Source of the DNA: Methylovorus menthalis | GTDB taxonomy: Bacteria > Pseudomonadota > Gammaproteobacteria > Burkholderiales > Methylophilaceae | Length of the DNA stretch: 64,000 bases | Direction: 5' to 3' | Assembly: GCF_020523625.1 (NCBI RefSeq) | Contig: NZ_JAJAQH010000003.1 | Location: 1-64,000 of the forward strand | In this document: in pieces, positions 46,501 to 54,058 of the stretch | Numbering within the stretch: the stretch's first letter is position 1 | Layout of the letters: each line of letters begins with the position of its first letter | Notes under the pieces: model-generated | Databases searched by the model: none | The model's input: the letters and a program-made list of their open reading frames with translations, nothing else | What the model was told of the DNA's origin: nothing | Translations under genes and position numbers: made by a program

Positions 46501-48321
46501 TTATGATTCGCCGAATTGTAGCTCAGCGAGGCGGCTATACAAACCGCCAGATTGCCTTAGCAACTCGGGCGTGCCTGTTTCCACGATTTTCCCCTGCTCC
46601 ATGACGATGATGCGGTCTACCTGCTGCACCGTGGCAAGCCGGTGGGCAATGATCAAGGTGGTGCGCCCCTGCATGGCAGCTTGCAAGCCCTGCTGCACCA
46701 GGATTTCGGATTCTGCATCCAGTGCGCTGGTGGCCTCATCCAGCAGCAGGATAGGCGCGTTTTTGAGGATGGCGCGCGCGATGGCAATGCGTTGACGCTG
46801 ACCACCCGACAGCCGCGTGCCGCGCTCGCCCAGGAAGGTATCGTAGCCCTTGGGCAGGCGGTGAATGAATTCATCGACCTGGGCGGCCTTGGCGGCCATC
46901 AGCACTTCGGCATCGGTGGCATAGGGGTAGCCATAGCGGATATTCTCCATGGCATTGGCCGAGAAAATCACCGGGTCCTGAGGCACCACGGCGATCATGC
47001 CGCGCAGGCTTTCCAGGCTGAGCTGGCGTATATCCTGACCATTGATGGTAATGCTGCCCGCGCTGGTATCGTAAAAGCGCAGCAGCAACTGAAACAAGGT
47101 GGTCTTGCCCGCGCCGGATGGGCCAACCAGTGCGATGTTTTCGCCCGCGGCGATCTCCAGTGTCAGCTCTTGCAATGCAGGCTGGGTGGGGCGTGAGGGG
47201 TAGTAAAAACTGACATGGTGAAAGCCGATGGTGGCTTCCGTGGTCGACTTCAATGCCATGGGTTCTGCCGGTGCCTGAATGGCAGGCTCGGCCTGCAATA
47301 GCTCGAGCAGGCGCTCGGTGGCGCCCGCTGCCCGCATGATGTCGCCCCAGACTTCGGCCATGGTGCCCACCGCTCCTGCCACCATGGCGGCATATAACAC
47401 AAACGACGCCAGCTCGCCGCCGGTCATGGCGCCATCACTGACCTGACGTGCACCCAGCCACAGCACAAAAACGATGGTCCCCAGCACGGCGGTGATGATG
47501 AGTGCGGTTAGCGCTGCCCGCACGCGAACGCGGCGGATGGCGGTATCAAAGCTGAGCTCAGTGCTTTGCTTGAAGCGACCAATCTCGCGCTGCTCCTGTG
47601 TGTAGGACTGCACGGTGGGCATGGCATTCAGGATTTCACCGGCCATGGCCGAGCTGGCGGCGATCTTGTCCTGCGATTCGCGCGAGAGTTTCTTCACGGA
47701 GCGGCCAATCAGCATGATGGGCAACACCAGCAGGCACATCAGCCCGAGGTTGATGGAAAAGAGATAGGTGCTGGTGACCGCCAACATCACCATGCCGCCG
47801 ACAAACTGGAAGAGGCTGCGTAGGCCCATGGAGGCAGAGCTGCCCACCACCGTCTGGATCAACGTGGTGTCGGTCGTCAGCCGCGACAGCACCTCGCCCG
47901 TCTGCAAGGTTTCAAAGAATTGAGGCGATTGCGTGAGCACGCGGGCATAGACCGCGCTGCGCAAATCTGCCGTCACCCGTTCCCCCACCCACGATACGGT
48001 GAAATAACGCGCCGCAACCAGCATGGCCCAGGCAAAGGCCAGCCCGAACAGCAGCAGGAAATGGCTGTTGAGGTCGCCATTGGCGCTGGGCCCTTGTTGG
48101 GGTGGTTTGTCAAAACCAAAATCCACCAGATCGCGGAATGCCAGGGGCACGGCGAGCAGGGTGGCGCTGGCAAGGCTGAGCAAGAGCAGGGCAAGAATGA
48201 TCTGCCAGCGATAAGGCCGCAAAAATGGCCAGAGCCGACTCAAGGCGGAAAGGCGTTTGGCTGGTGCAGGTGCCGCAGGTGTATCGGCATTCATGTCTTG
48301 TATATCAGGCGAGGTGGTCAT
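46501..48321 (-). CDS. MsbA-like ABC exporter
   Basis: This 606-residue half-transporter has a six-helix membrane domain (about residues 30-330) and a nucleotide-binding domain with Walker A (GPSGAGKTT), the signature RLSGGQRQRIAIARA, Walker B (ILLLDEATSALD) and His loop (IIAHRLATV). It resembles the lipid/multidrug exporters near MsbA; substrate cannot be told from sequence. It starts 267 bases from the small membrane protein gene at 48589 and reads away from it. Confidence 0.87.
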   Translation of the reverse strand: MTTSPDIQDMNADTPAAPAPAKRLSALSRLWPFLRPYRWQIILALLLLSLASATLLAVPLAFRDLVDFGFDKPPQQGPSANGDLNSHFLLLFGLAFAWAMLVAARYFTVSWVGERVTADLRSAVYARVLTQSPQFFETLQTGEVLSRLTTDTTLIQTVVGSSASMGLRSLFQFVGGMVMLAVTSTYLFSINLGLMCLLVLPIMLIGRSVKKLSRESQDKIAASSAMAGEILNAMPTVQSYTQEQREIGRFKQSTELSFDTAIRRVRVRAALTALIITAVLGTIVFVLWLGARQVSDGAMTGGELASFVLYAAMVAGAVGTMAEVWGDIMRAAGATERLLELLQAEPAIQAPAEPMALKSTTEATIGFHHVSFYYPSRPTQPALQELTLEIAAGENIALVGPSGAGKTTLFQLLLRFYDTSAGSITINGQDIRQLSLESLRGMIAVVPQDPVIFSANAMENIRYGYPYATDAEVLMAAKAAQVDEFIHRLPKGYDTFLGERGTRLSGGQRQRIAIARAILKNAPILLLDEATSALDAESEILVQQGLQAAMQGRTTLIIAHRLATVQQVDRIIVMEQGKIVETGTPELLRQSGGLYSRLAELQFGES

Positions 48322-48384
48322 CTATGCGCAGACCTTGTGAAGGTTGGGAACGTTCCATTATCAAGATGGTACTCCACTAATCCT

Positions 48385-48411
48385 TGCGCAATGGGGGGGC
48401 CATGCGCAATG
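48385..48411. repeat. Short direct repeat upstream of the exporter
   Basis: TGCGCAATG occurs at 48385-48393 and again at 48403-48411, 18 bases apart, in the gap between the divergent exporter and small membrane protein genes. A palindromic GGAACGTTCC lies near 48350. Either could be a regulator site; nothing else in the 267-base gap looks coding. Confidence 0.35.
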
Positions 48412-48588
48412 CGGGCCGTATGCTGGCGGCAGCGTTGCTCTCTTGACGGCAGGCGGCATCGCTTAGTACCTGTAAGCCTTCACTGACAGCAGTATCAGAC
48501 CTACCCCTATGCGCGTTGCGGAGAAGCCTCTATACAGTAGAGGTGCGTGTCAAACAAACAAACGCTTAAAAATTAAGGAGGAATTCTG

Positions 48589-48666
48589 ATGATTAAATAT
48601 TTTATTGCCTGGCTGCTGGGCGTACCAGCATTCCTGCTCATCATCATCTATTTTTTCATGCACTAA
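48589..48666 (+). CDS. Very small single-span membrane protein
   Basis: The 25-residue frame begins MIKYFIAWLLGVPAFLLII and is almost one membrane helix. A near-perfect AAGGAGGA site eight bases upstream argues that it is translated, despite its size. I do not recognise the family. It is the first of three tiny envelope-type genes on the plus strand (with 48787 and 48995), which I would expect to be co-expressed or stress-related. Confidence 0.55.
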   Translation: MIKYFIAWLLGVPAFLLIIIYFFMH

Positions 48667-48786
48667 ATTAAATGCATTGAAATTCATGCATTAACACTGC
48701 TGGCCCTGGCCGGTGAAACGCATCACAAATTACCCCATAACCAGAACAGTTCACCTGTTCACTAATTTGAAGAAAAGAGGGAATTT

Positions 48787-48945
48787 ATGTCCATCACGAC
48801 CATTTTGCTTATCGTACTGATCCTGATGTTGCTGGGTGCGTTACCGACCTGGGGACATAGTCGTAACTGGGGCTATGCGCCAAGTGGCGGTCTGGGCCTG
48901 GTTGTCATCATTCTGTTGATTCTGTTACTCACCGGCCGCATCTAG
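48787..48945 (+). CDS. DUF3309-type small membrane protein
   Basis: The 52-residue product begins MSITTILLIVLILMLLGALP and ends in a second hydrophobic stretch, with TWGHSRNWGYAPSGGLG between, the signature of DUF3309 small membrane proteins. AAGAGGGAA precedes the ATG. Function is unknown; relatives are abundant in environmental proteobacteria. Confidence 0.8.
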   Translation: MSITTILLIVLILMLLGALPTWGHSRNWGYAPSGGLGLVVIILLILLLTGRI

Positions 48946-48994
48946 CCAGCGTACTTGACGAAGTAAACAACTAAAACAGCTTTAGGAGATAGGC

Positions 48995-49219
48995 ATGCAT
49001 ATCCTCAATAAAACTTGGCGGGTGACCGGCATCGTGTTGACGGTGGCATGTCTTTCCGCCTGTAGCAATATGTCCGCCCGTGACAAGAATACCGCCGTGG
49101 GCGCGGGTGTAGGCGCAGCCGCAGGTGCTGTGCTGACGGGCGGTAGCGCGGTTGGCACCGTCGGTGGCGCTGCGGTCGGCGGTATTATTGGTAACCAGGT
49201 GGGTAAAGATAAAAAGTAG
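48995..49219 (+). CDS. Small lipoprotein with glycine zipper (OsmB-like)
   Basis: The 74-residue product has a lipoprotein signal ending in the lipobox LSAC (Cys about residue 23), then a Gly/Ala-rich glycine zipper with repeated GXXXG steps (AVGAGVGAAAGAVLTGG and GGAAVGGIIGNQVG). It resembles OsmB-type osmotic-stress lipoproteins. AGGAG precedes the ATG, and a strong terminator closes the small-gene group downstream. Confidence 0.85.
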   Translation: MHILNKTWRVTGIVLTVACLSACSNMSARDKNTAVGAGVGAAAGAVLTGGSAVGTVGGAAVGGIIGNQVGKDKK

Positions 49220-49265
49220 GGAGGAAGCCACCAAGTGCCTGGCACAAGAAGGTGGTGATGGGTAG

Positions 49266-49300
49266 AAAAAGCCGGGGCATGACTGCTCCGGCTTTTTTTT
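49266..49300 (+). terminator. Terminator after the small lipoprotein gene
   Basis: AAAAAGCCGG (49266-49275) and CCGGCTTTTT (49288-49297) form a long stem followed by a run of eight T. It separates the three small genes from cstA. Confidence 0.88.
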
Positions 49301-49428
49301 GTGCATCCGTTTTTCTGTGCATCCAGAGTAGAGGTGCCATATCCATCCCAGGCAAGCTGCGGTAGAAACGGCATATCGCTCAGGTCTGTTTTATACTGTG
49401 AGCCCATTGCACATCACTCACGGTCATT

Positions 49429-51498
49429 ATGAAAACTATCCTGAAGAATAGCGTGTGGCTACTCGTTGCCATCCTGGGGGCGGCAGCGGTTGGAGGCATC
49501 GCGCTGCATCGCGGCGAGAGCATCAACTCCCTGTGGTTTATTGCGGCGGCATTATGTGTGTATGCACTGGCCTACCGTTTCTATTCGGCATGGATCGCCG
49601 CCCGGGTGCTGATGCTGGATGCCTCGCGCGCGACCCCGGCCGTGCGGCTGGATAATGGTCGCGATTTTGTACCGACCAATAAATGGATCGTCTTCGGTCA
49701 CCATTTCGCAGCGATTGCCGGGCCTGGCCCATTGGTAGGGCCAACACTGGCCGCCCAGTTTGGTTATCTGCCCGGTACCTTATGGATATTGTTTGGCGCC
49801 GTGCTGGGTGGGGCCGTGCAGGACATGGTGACCTTGTTCCTGTCCACGCGCCGCAATGGGCGCAGTCTGGGCCAGATGGCACGTGAGGAGCTGGGGGCGA
49901 TAGGCGGAACCGCCGCCCTGGTCGGCACCTTTGCCATCATGATTATCCTGATTGCCGTGCTCGGGCTGGTGGTGGTAAACGCCATGAAGCACAGCCCATG
50001 GGCCACTTCCACTGTGGCGGCGACTATCCCTATCGCCATGATTGTCGGTTTATACATGCGTCACTTCCGTGCGGGCAAGGTGCTGGAGGCCTCTGCCCTG
50101 GGCGTGATCCTGCTGTTGCTGTCCGTAGCGGGTGGCGGCTGGGTGGATCACAACGCGACCTTGCGCGTATGGTTTGACCATGAAGGCCTGACCCTTGCCT
50201 GGTGGATTATTGCCTACGGCTTTGCCGCTGCCATCCTGCCGGTCTGGCTGCTGCTGGCGCCGCGCGATTATCTCTCCACCTTCATGAAACTGGGCACCGT
50301 TATCGTGCTGGCGATTGCGATTCTGATGTTGCAGCCGGAAGTCAAAATGCCGGCACTGACGCAATTTATTGATGGCACTGGCCCCATTTTTGGCGGCAAG
50401 CTGTTCCCGTTTGTCTTCATCACCATCGCCTGCGGCGCCATTTCCGGTTTTCATGCGCTGATTGCTTCCGGCACTACCCCCAAGCTGCTGGAAAACGAAG
50501 GCGACATTCGCATGATCGGCTATGGCGCCATGTTGCTGGAGTCTTTCGTTGCCATCATGGCGATGATCGCCGCTACCGTGCTTGATCCCGGCGTGTTTTT
50601 CGCCATCAATAGCCCGGCAGGTATCGTCGGCAAGGAAGCGGCCGACGCCGTTGCCACCATCAGCGGCTGGGGCTTCCCGGTGACCGTGGCGCAAATGGAT
50701 ACACTGGCGCGCGAGATGGGTGAGGCCACGCTGTTTGCCCGTACCGGCGGTGCGCCGTCGCTGGCAGTGGGCATGGCCAGCATTTTTGGCAGCGCCTTCG
50801 GCCAGGGCTTGCTGGCACTTTGGTACCACTTTGCCATCATGTTCGAGGCGATTTTCATCCTGACCACGCTGGATGCAGGTACGCGCGTCGGCCGCTTCAT
50901 GCTGCAGGACATGCTGGGCAATATCTGGCCGAAGCTGGGCGAGACCTCTTGGTATCCCTCGGTATTGTTTACCAGCGCGCTGGTGGTCGCAGGCTGGGGC
51001 TATTTCCTCTACATCGGTGTGATTGATCCGAATGGCGGCGTCAATATCCTGTGGCCGCTGTTTGGTATTTCCAACCAGATGCTGGCGGCCATTGCCCTGT
51101 CGGTTGCCACGGGCATTTTTGTCAAATCCGGCCGCCTCAAATTTGCCTGGGTCACGGCACTTCCGCTTACCTGGCTGGTCATTATTACCAGTACTGCCGC
51201 CTGGCAAAAAATCATGAGCGATGATGTGCGCGTCGGTTTTTTTGCCGCTGCCAATGACATGGCGGCCAAACTGGCGGCAGGTGCTTTGCCACCAGAAAAA
51301 GCCGCCGTGGCACCGCAGCTGATTTTCAACCAGCAACTGGATGCCTGGCTGACACTGTTTTTTGTCGTGATACTGTGGGTGGTGATACTGGATATGCTGC
51401 GCGTGTGCTGGCGCTATCTGGCAGGCAAGCCGGTACGACCATCGACGGAGCACCCGCACGAACCAGCACCGCTGAATGCTCAATGGGTAAGGGATTAA
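49429..51498 (+). CDS. cstA: Carbon starvation protein A
   Basis: The 689-residue, many-helix inner-membrane protein has the CstA hallmarks NKWIVFGHHFAAIAGPGPLV (about residues 84-103) and SGTTPKLLENEGDIRMIGYG. CstA-type carriers take up pyruvate or peptides, and in E. coli are induced in carbon starvation. The following ybdD gene is its usual partner, 2 bases downstream. TATACT (49392-49397) could be a -10 element but I see no matching -35. Confidence 0.95.
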   Translation: MKTILKNSVWLLVAILGAAAVGGIALHRGESINSLWFIAAALCVYALAYRFYSAWIAARVLMLDASRATPAVRLDNGRDFVPTNKWIVFGHHFAAIAGPGPLVGPTLAAQFGYLPGTLWILFGAVLGGAVQDMVTLFLSTRRNGRSLGQMAREELGAIGGTAALVGTFAIMIILIAVLGLVVVNAMKHSPWATSTVAATIPIAMIVGLYMRHFRAGKVLEASALGVILLLLSVAGGGWVDHNATLRVWFDHEGLTLAWWIIAYGFAAAILPVWLLLAPRDYLSTFMKLGTVIVLAIAILMLQPEVKMPALTQFIDGTGPIFGGKLFPFVFITIACGAISGFHALIASGTTPKLLENEGDIRMIGYGAMLLESFVAIMAMIAATVLDPGVFFAINSPAGIVGKEAADAVATISGWGFPVTVAQMDTLAREMGEATLFARTGGAPSLAVGMASIFGSAFGQGLLALWYHFAIMFEAIFILTTLDAGTRVGRFMLQDMLGNIWPKLGETSWYPSVLFTSALVVAGWGYFLYIGVIDPNGGVNILWPLFGISNQMLAAIALSVATGIFVKSGRLKFAWVTALPLTWLVIITSTAAWQKIMSDDVRVGFFAAANDMAAKLAAGALPPEKAAVAPQLIFNQQLDAWLTLFFVVILWVVILDMLRVCWRYLAGKPVRPSTEHPHEPAPLNAQWVRD

Positions 51499-51500
51499 CC

Positions 51501-51680
51501 ATGCTGAATAAGTTGAAAGCGTTTTGGCGCGTGGTGCGCCGCCTGTCAGGCGATGATGCCTACGAGCGTTACCTGCGGCATCACGCCGAGCAGCACGTGG
51601 ATGAGCCGCCGCTGACGCGCGAAGCCTTTTTCAAACAATGGCAGGATGGCAAATGGAAAGGCATAAAGCGGTGCTGCTAA
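51501..51680 (+). CDS. ybdD: YbdD/YjiX-family small protein
   Basis: The 59-residue product matches the DUF466 family (AFWRVVRRLSGDDAYERYL near the start, PLTREAFFKQWQDGKWKG near the end). YbdD is required with CstA or BtsT for pyruvate uptake in enterics. It begins 2 bases after cstA. Its last 28 bases overlap the next gene in another frame. Confidence 0.92.
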   Translation: MLNKLKAFWRVVRRLSGDDAYERYLRHHAEQHVDEPPLTREAFFKQWQDGKWKGIKRCC

Positions 51681-51964
51681 CTCGTGATACCGCTGAGACC
51701 AACGTCTCCGGTCAGGAACTCAGTGCGGCCGATATTGGCCGGGTGATCGAAATGGCGTGGGAAGACCGCACGCCATTCGAGGCTATTGCCTTTCAATTTG
51801 GCTTATCAGAAGCTGCGGTCATTGATCTCATGCGGCGGCAGCTGCGCAGCTCCGCGTTCAGGTTATGGCGTAAGCGCATGCAAGGGCGAGCGACCAAGCA
51901 TGCCGCCCTGCGCAGCCCCGAGGTGGCGCGCCATCGTGCCCGCCATCGGGTGCCAGCCCGTTAG
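51653..51964 (+). CDS. DUF2805/TIGR03643-family protein
   Basis: The product (103 residues from the ATG at 51653) has the family core VIEMAWEDRTPFEAIAFQFG followed by SEAAVIDLMRRQLRSSAFRL and a basic C-terminus, suggesting a small helix-turn-helix nucleic acid binder; its role is unknown. The ATG has AGGA seven bases upstream; another in-frame ATG lies at 51638. It overlaps ybdD by 28 bases out of frame and may be part of the cstA unit. Confidence 0.8.
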   Translation: MERHKAVLLTRDTAETNVSGQELSAADIGRVIEMAWEDRTPFEAIAFQFGLSEAAVIDLMRRQLRSSAFRLWRKRMQGRATKHAALRSPEVARHRARHRVPAR

Positions 51965-52024
51965 CCCGCATTCGCTCACCAATTACCAGTAATATAGAGG
52001 TATTTCGTAAGGCTGCCATTTAAC

Positions 52025-52031
52025 GTTAGCG
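52025..52031 (+). other. Possible integron core site before the small membrane gene
   Basis: GTTAGCG lies 15 bases before the ATG at 52040 and is preceded by ATTTAAC, which matches the inverse core RYYYAAC. The consensus is GTTRRRY, so five or six of seven positions fit. In integron cassettes such a site marks the 5' junction with only a few bases before the gene. On its own this is a weak signal; it is listed because of the attC-like hairpin after the gene. Confidence 0.25.
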
Positions 52032-52039
52032 GTCAAAAT

Positions 52040-52339
52040 ATGCCGAGTGCTGGATTTTTTGTAATTTCTTTCATTGCAATAATCTTGGTTGTTATTCCAA
52101 GCGCGATTTATTTTATCTATGGTTGGCGCTCTAGCAAACTTGGTCGAGTCTTTTCTTTGTTGGCAGTAACGTTTTTTGCTGCTTTAGTTTGGACAAGCTT
52201 TACTGACCCAGAAACGCCTGATTTTGAATCCAAAGCTATTACTCTTTATGAGGTATGGGCTGTCATTCTATATCTTGGCGCTGCTGTATATCTTGCAATC
52301 CGAGCCATAGCTCACTTTATTAAAAGGGGGCACGTTTAA
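52040..52339 (+). CDS. Small three-helix membrane protein, possible gene cassette
   Basis: The 99-residue product has three hydrophobic segments (about residues 5-27, 36-51 and 70-88) and a basic C-terminus. I do not recognise the family. Codon use and AT-rich composition differ from the flanking genes and resemble the restriction genes that follow. There is no ribosome binding site before the ATG. It lies between a possible core site (52025) and an attC-like hairpin (52361), the layout of an integron cassette. Confidence 0.65.
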   Translation: MPSAGFFVISFIAIILVVIPSAIYFIYGWRSSKLGRVFSLLAVTFFAALVWTSFTDPETPDFESKAITLYEVWAVILYLGAAVYLAIRAIAHFIKRGHV

Positions 52340-52360
52340 GTATGTTTACTGCCCCCCTCC

Positions 52361-52394
52361 ATCAAGCGGGACGCGCTAAAGCGCGCCCCTTATG
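52361..52394 (+). repeat. attC-like imperfect hairpin
   Basis: The DNA strand can fold as AAG (52364-52366), unpaired C, GGG (52368-52370), unpaired A, CGCGC (52372-52376), loop TAAA, GCGCG (52381-52385), CCC (52386-52388), CTT (52389-52391). Imperfect stems with extrahelical bases and ATCAAGC/CTTATG-type L boxes are typical of attC recombination sites. The outer core sites are poor (GCCCCCC at 52351, ATTGTGT at 52401), so it would be a decayed or truncated site. An alternative is a plain terminator-like hairpin, but no T-run follows directly. Confidence 0.35.
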
Positions 52395-52409
52395 TCACAC
52401 ATTGTGTGA
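52395..52409. promoter_or_regulatory. Palindrome upstream of the methyltransferase gene
   Basis: TCACACA-T-TGTGTGA is a perfect 15-base palindrome 60 bases before the methyltransferase start, followed by TTTTTG. It could be an operator for the restriction genes, bound perhaps by the methyltransferase itself, or part of the attC-like element. No controller gene is present. Confidence 0.4.
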
Positions 52410-52468
52410 TTTTTGTGCCGCCTATTACTTGAGCTGAGCAAAAAATTGATCGTATTAGAGGAATTACT

Positions 52469-54058
52469 TTGAAACAGAAAAGAGACATGTATGAGATGCA
52501 CAAATATTGGGGGAAGAAACCTTCCTCAAATCTAGGCGCACTTGTAAGAGAATACAGCAATGAAGGTGATACTGTGCTTGATCCATTTTCTGGGTATGGT
52601 GTTTTTTGCTGTGAAGCCTACATTCTTGGAAGAAATGTAATATCCAACGACTTAAACCCTGCCGCTAATTTTATAAACATTCAGCTTTTTGAAAGAAATG
52701 TTGATCTTGAAAAAGTTCAGAGTCAATGGGCTGAAATAAAAAAGAAATTTTCTCCTTTTGTGGAAAAGTGGTTTGAATGCAACTTTAATGGCGAGCCCGT
52801 TGTTTTAACTTCCGTATTGCGAAACAAAAACAACATACCACTTAAAGCAAAATGCAGACAAATAAATGAAAAAAAATCCAAGGAGATTGAAATTTCCATA
52901 TCTGATGCACAGAAATTCTTAGAATATGAAAATAATCAAATAATAAATGATTGGTACCCGGATGTATTGTTAATCGAAAATTCTAGAATTTCTGCGCAAA
53001 AGGAAATGACAGTAGCCTCCCTATTTACAAAAAGGACACTTGCCTGTCATGCAAGGCTTCTTAGTTTGATTGAAAAATACTCCTCCGGAAAGGAGATGGA
53101 ATTACTCAAGTTGGCTTTTACGGCAAATTTGGCAAATTGTTCAAAGTTAGTTCCTCCGATAAAAAGCAGAGGTGATATGGCTCCCGGGGCTTGGATGACA
53201 GGCTTTTATACTGGCGAAACATATATTGAAAATAATGTTCTTGATTATTACGAAAACAGATTAAAAAAAGCAATAAATGGAAAAAAAGAATATTTACAAT
53301 TTTTTTCGAAGGACGGCGATCTATTTTCAGCTGAAAAAGAAATTAGCTCCTCCACATATAAAGTAACAAATAATGATGCAAAAAAACTTGATCTAGAAAA
53401 TGAATCCATTGACTACGTGTTTGCGGATCCTCCCTATGGTGAGGCGGTTCCATATTTTGAGCAAAGTGTTATATGGAATTCTTGGCTGAAATGCAAACCG
53501 GACTATATAAATGAAATAGTCATAAGTGACAGCAAGACCAGGGGAAAAAGAAATTCTAACTTTGAAAACGATATTAATGCTGCGTTTTCTGAAATACGAA
53601 GAGTATTAAAGAAAAACAAATATTTTTCTCTAACCTATCATTCACTTTCTGGTCATGAGTGGAGTGCGATAACTAATGCGTGCGTTAAAAATGGGTTCGA
53701 GTTGCATAAATTTGAATGGTTAGTACAAAAGTCATTTACACCAAGACAGATTAATAGAATACAAAGCATTAAGGGCGATGTTTTAATTACCTTTAGAAAT
53801 CTTCCAAAAATTCCCCGATTTGAAGAGGTTTCAAATGAGAAGTTATCTGAAATTTTGGTGGATAAAATCTATGAATGGCTACTAATTAAATCGCTAGATA
53901 CAAATCAGATATTTCTTAAAGTAATGGAAATGATATTCAAAGAAAGGATCGTATCCTCCCCCTTTGATCTTTTAGGAATACTTCTAAATAATTTTGCCTT
54001 TACTGATGATCAATATTGGAAAATATATGACAAGCCTAAACTTCAAGCAATTAGATAA
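52469..54058 (+). CDS. DNA methyltransferase of a restriction-modification system
   Basis: The 529-residue product has the SAM-binding motif LDPFSGYGVFCCEA (about residue 37) and the catalytic motif ADPPYGEAVPYF (about 325), so it methylates an amino group of adenine or cytosine. Motif order is SAM site first, then DPPY, with a recognition region probably between. The start is TTG at 52469 with GAGG seven bases upstream; an ATG at 52487 is a fallback. The gene is markedly AT-rich and overlaps the next gene, its probable restriction partner, by 32 bases. Target sequence unknown. Confidence 0.85.
   Translation: MKQKRDMYEMHKYWGKKPSSNLGALVREYSNEGDTVLDPFSGYGVFCCEAYILGRNVISNDLNPAANFINIQLFERNVDLEKVQSQWAEIKKKFSPFVEKWFECNFNGEPVVLTSVLRNKNNIPLKAKCRQINEKKSKEIEISISDAQKFLEYENNQIINDWYPDVLLIENSRISAQKEMTVASLFTKRTLACHARLLSLIEKYSSGKEMELLKLAFTANLANCSKLVPPIKSRGDMAPGAWMTGFYTGETYIENNVLDYYENRLKKAINGKKEYLQFFSKDGDLFSAEKEISSSTYKVTNNDAKKLDLENESIDYVFADPPYGEAVPYFEQSVIWNSWLKCKPDYINEIVISDSKTRGKRNSNFENDINAAFSEIRRVLKKNKYFSLTYHSLSGHEWSAITNACVKNGFELHKFEWLVQKSFTPRQINRIQSIKGDVLITFRNLPKIPRFEEVSNEKLSEILVDKIYEWLLIKSLDTNQIFLKVMEMIFKERIVSSPFDLLGILLNNFAFTDDQYWKIYDKPKLQAIR

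Noticed and set aside
49397-49420. CRP-like site before cstA (TGTGA ... TCAC)
   Set aside because: The half-sites are 12 bases apart instead of 6, so it does not fit the CRP palindrome.
50050-51483. Minus-strand open frame of 477 codons opposite cstA
   Set aside because: The sequence is rich in His, Gln and Arg with no domain pattern, and cstA on the other strand is unmistakable.
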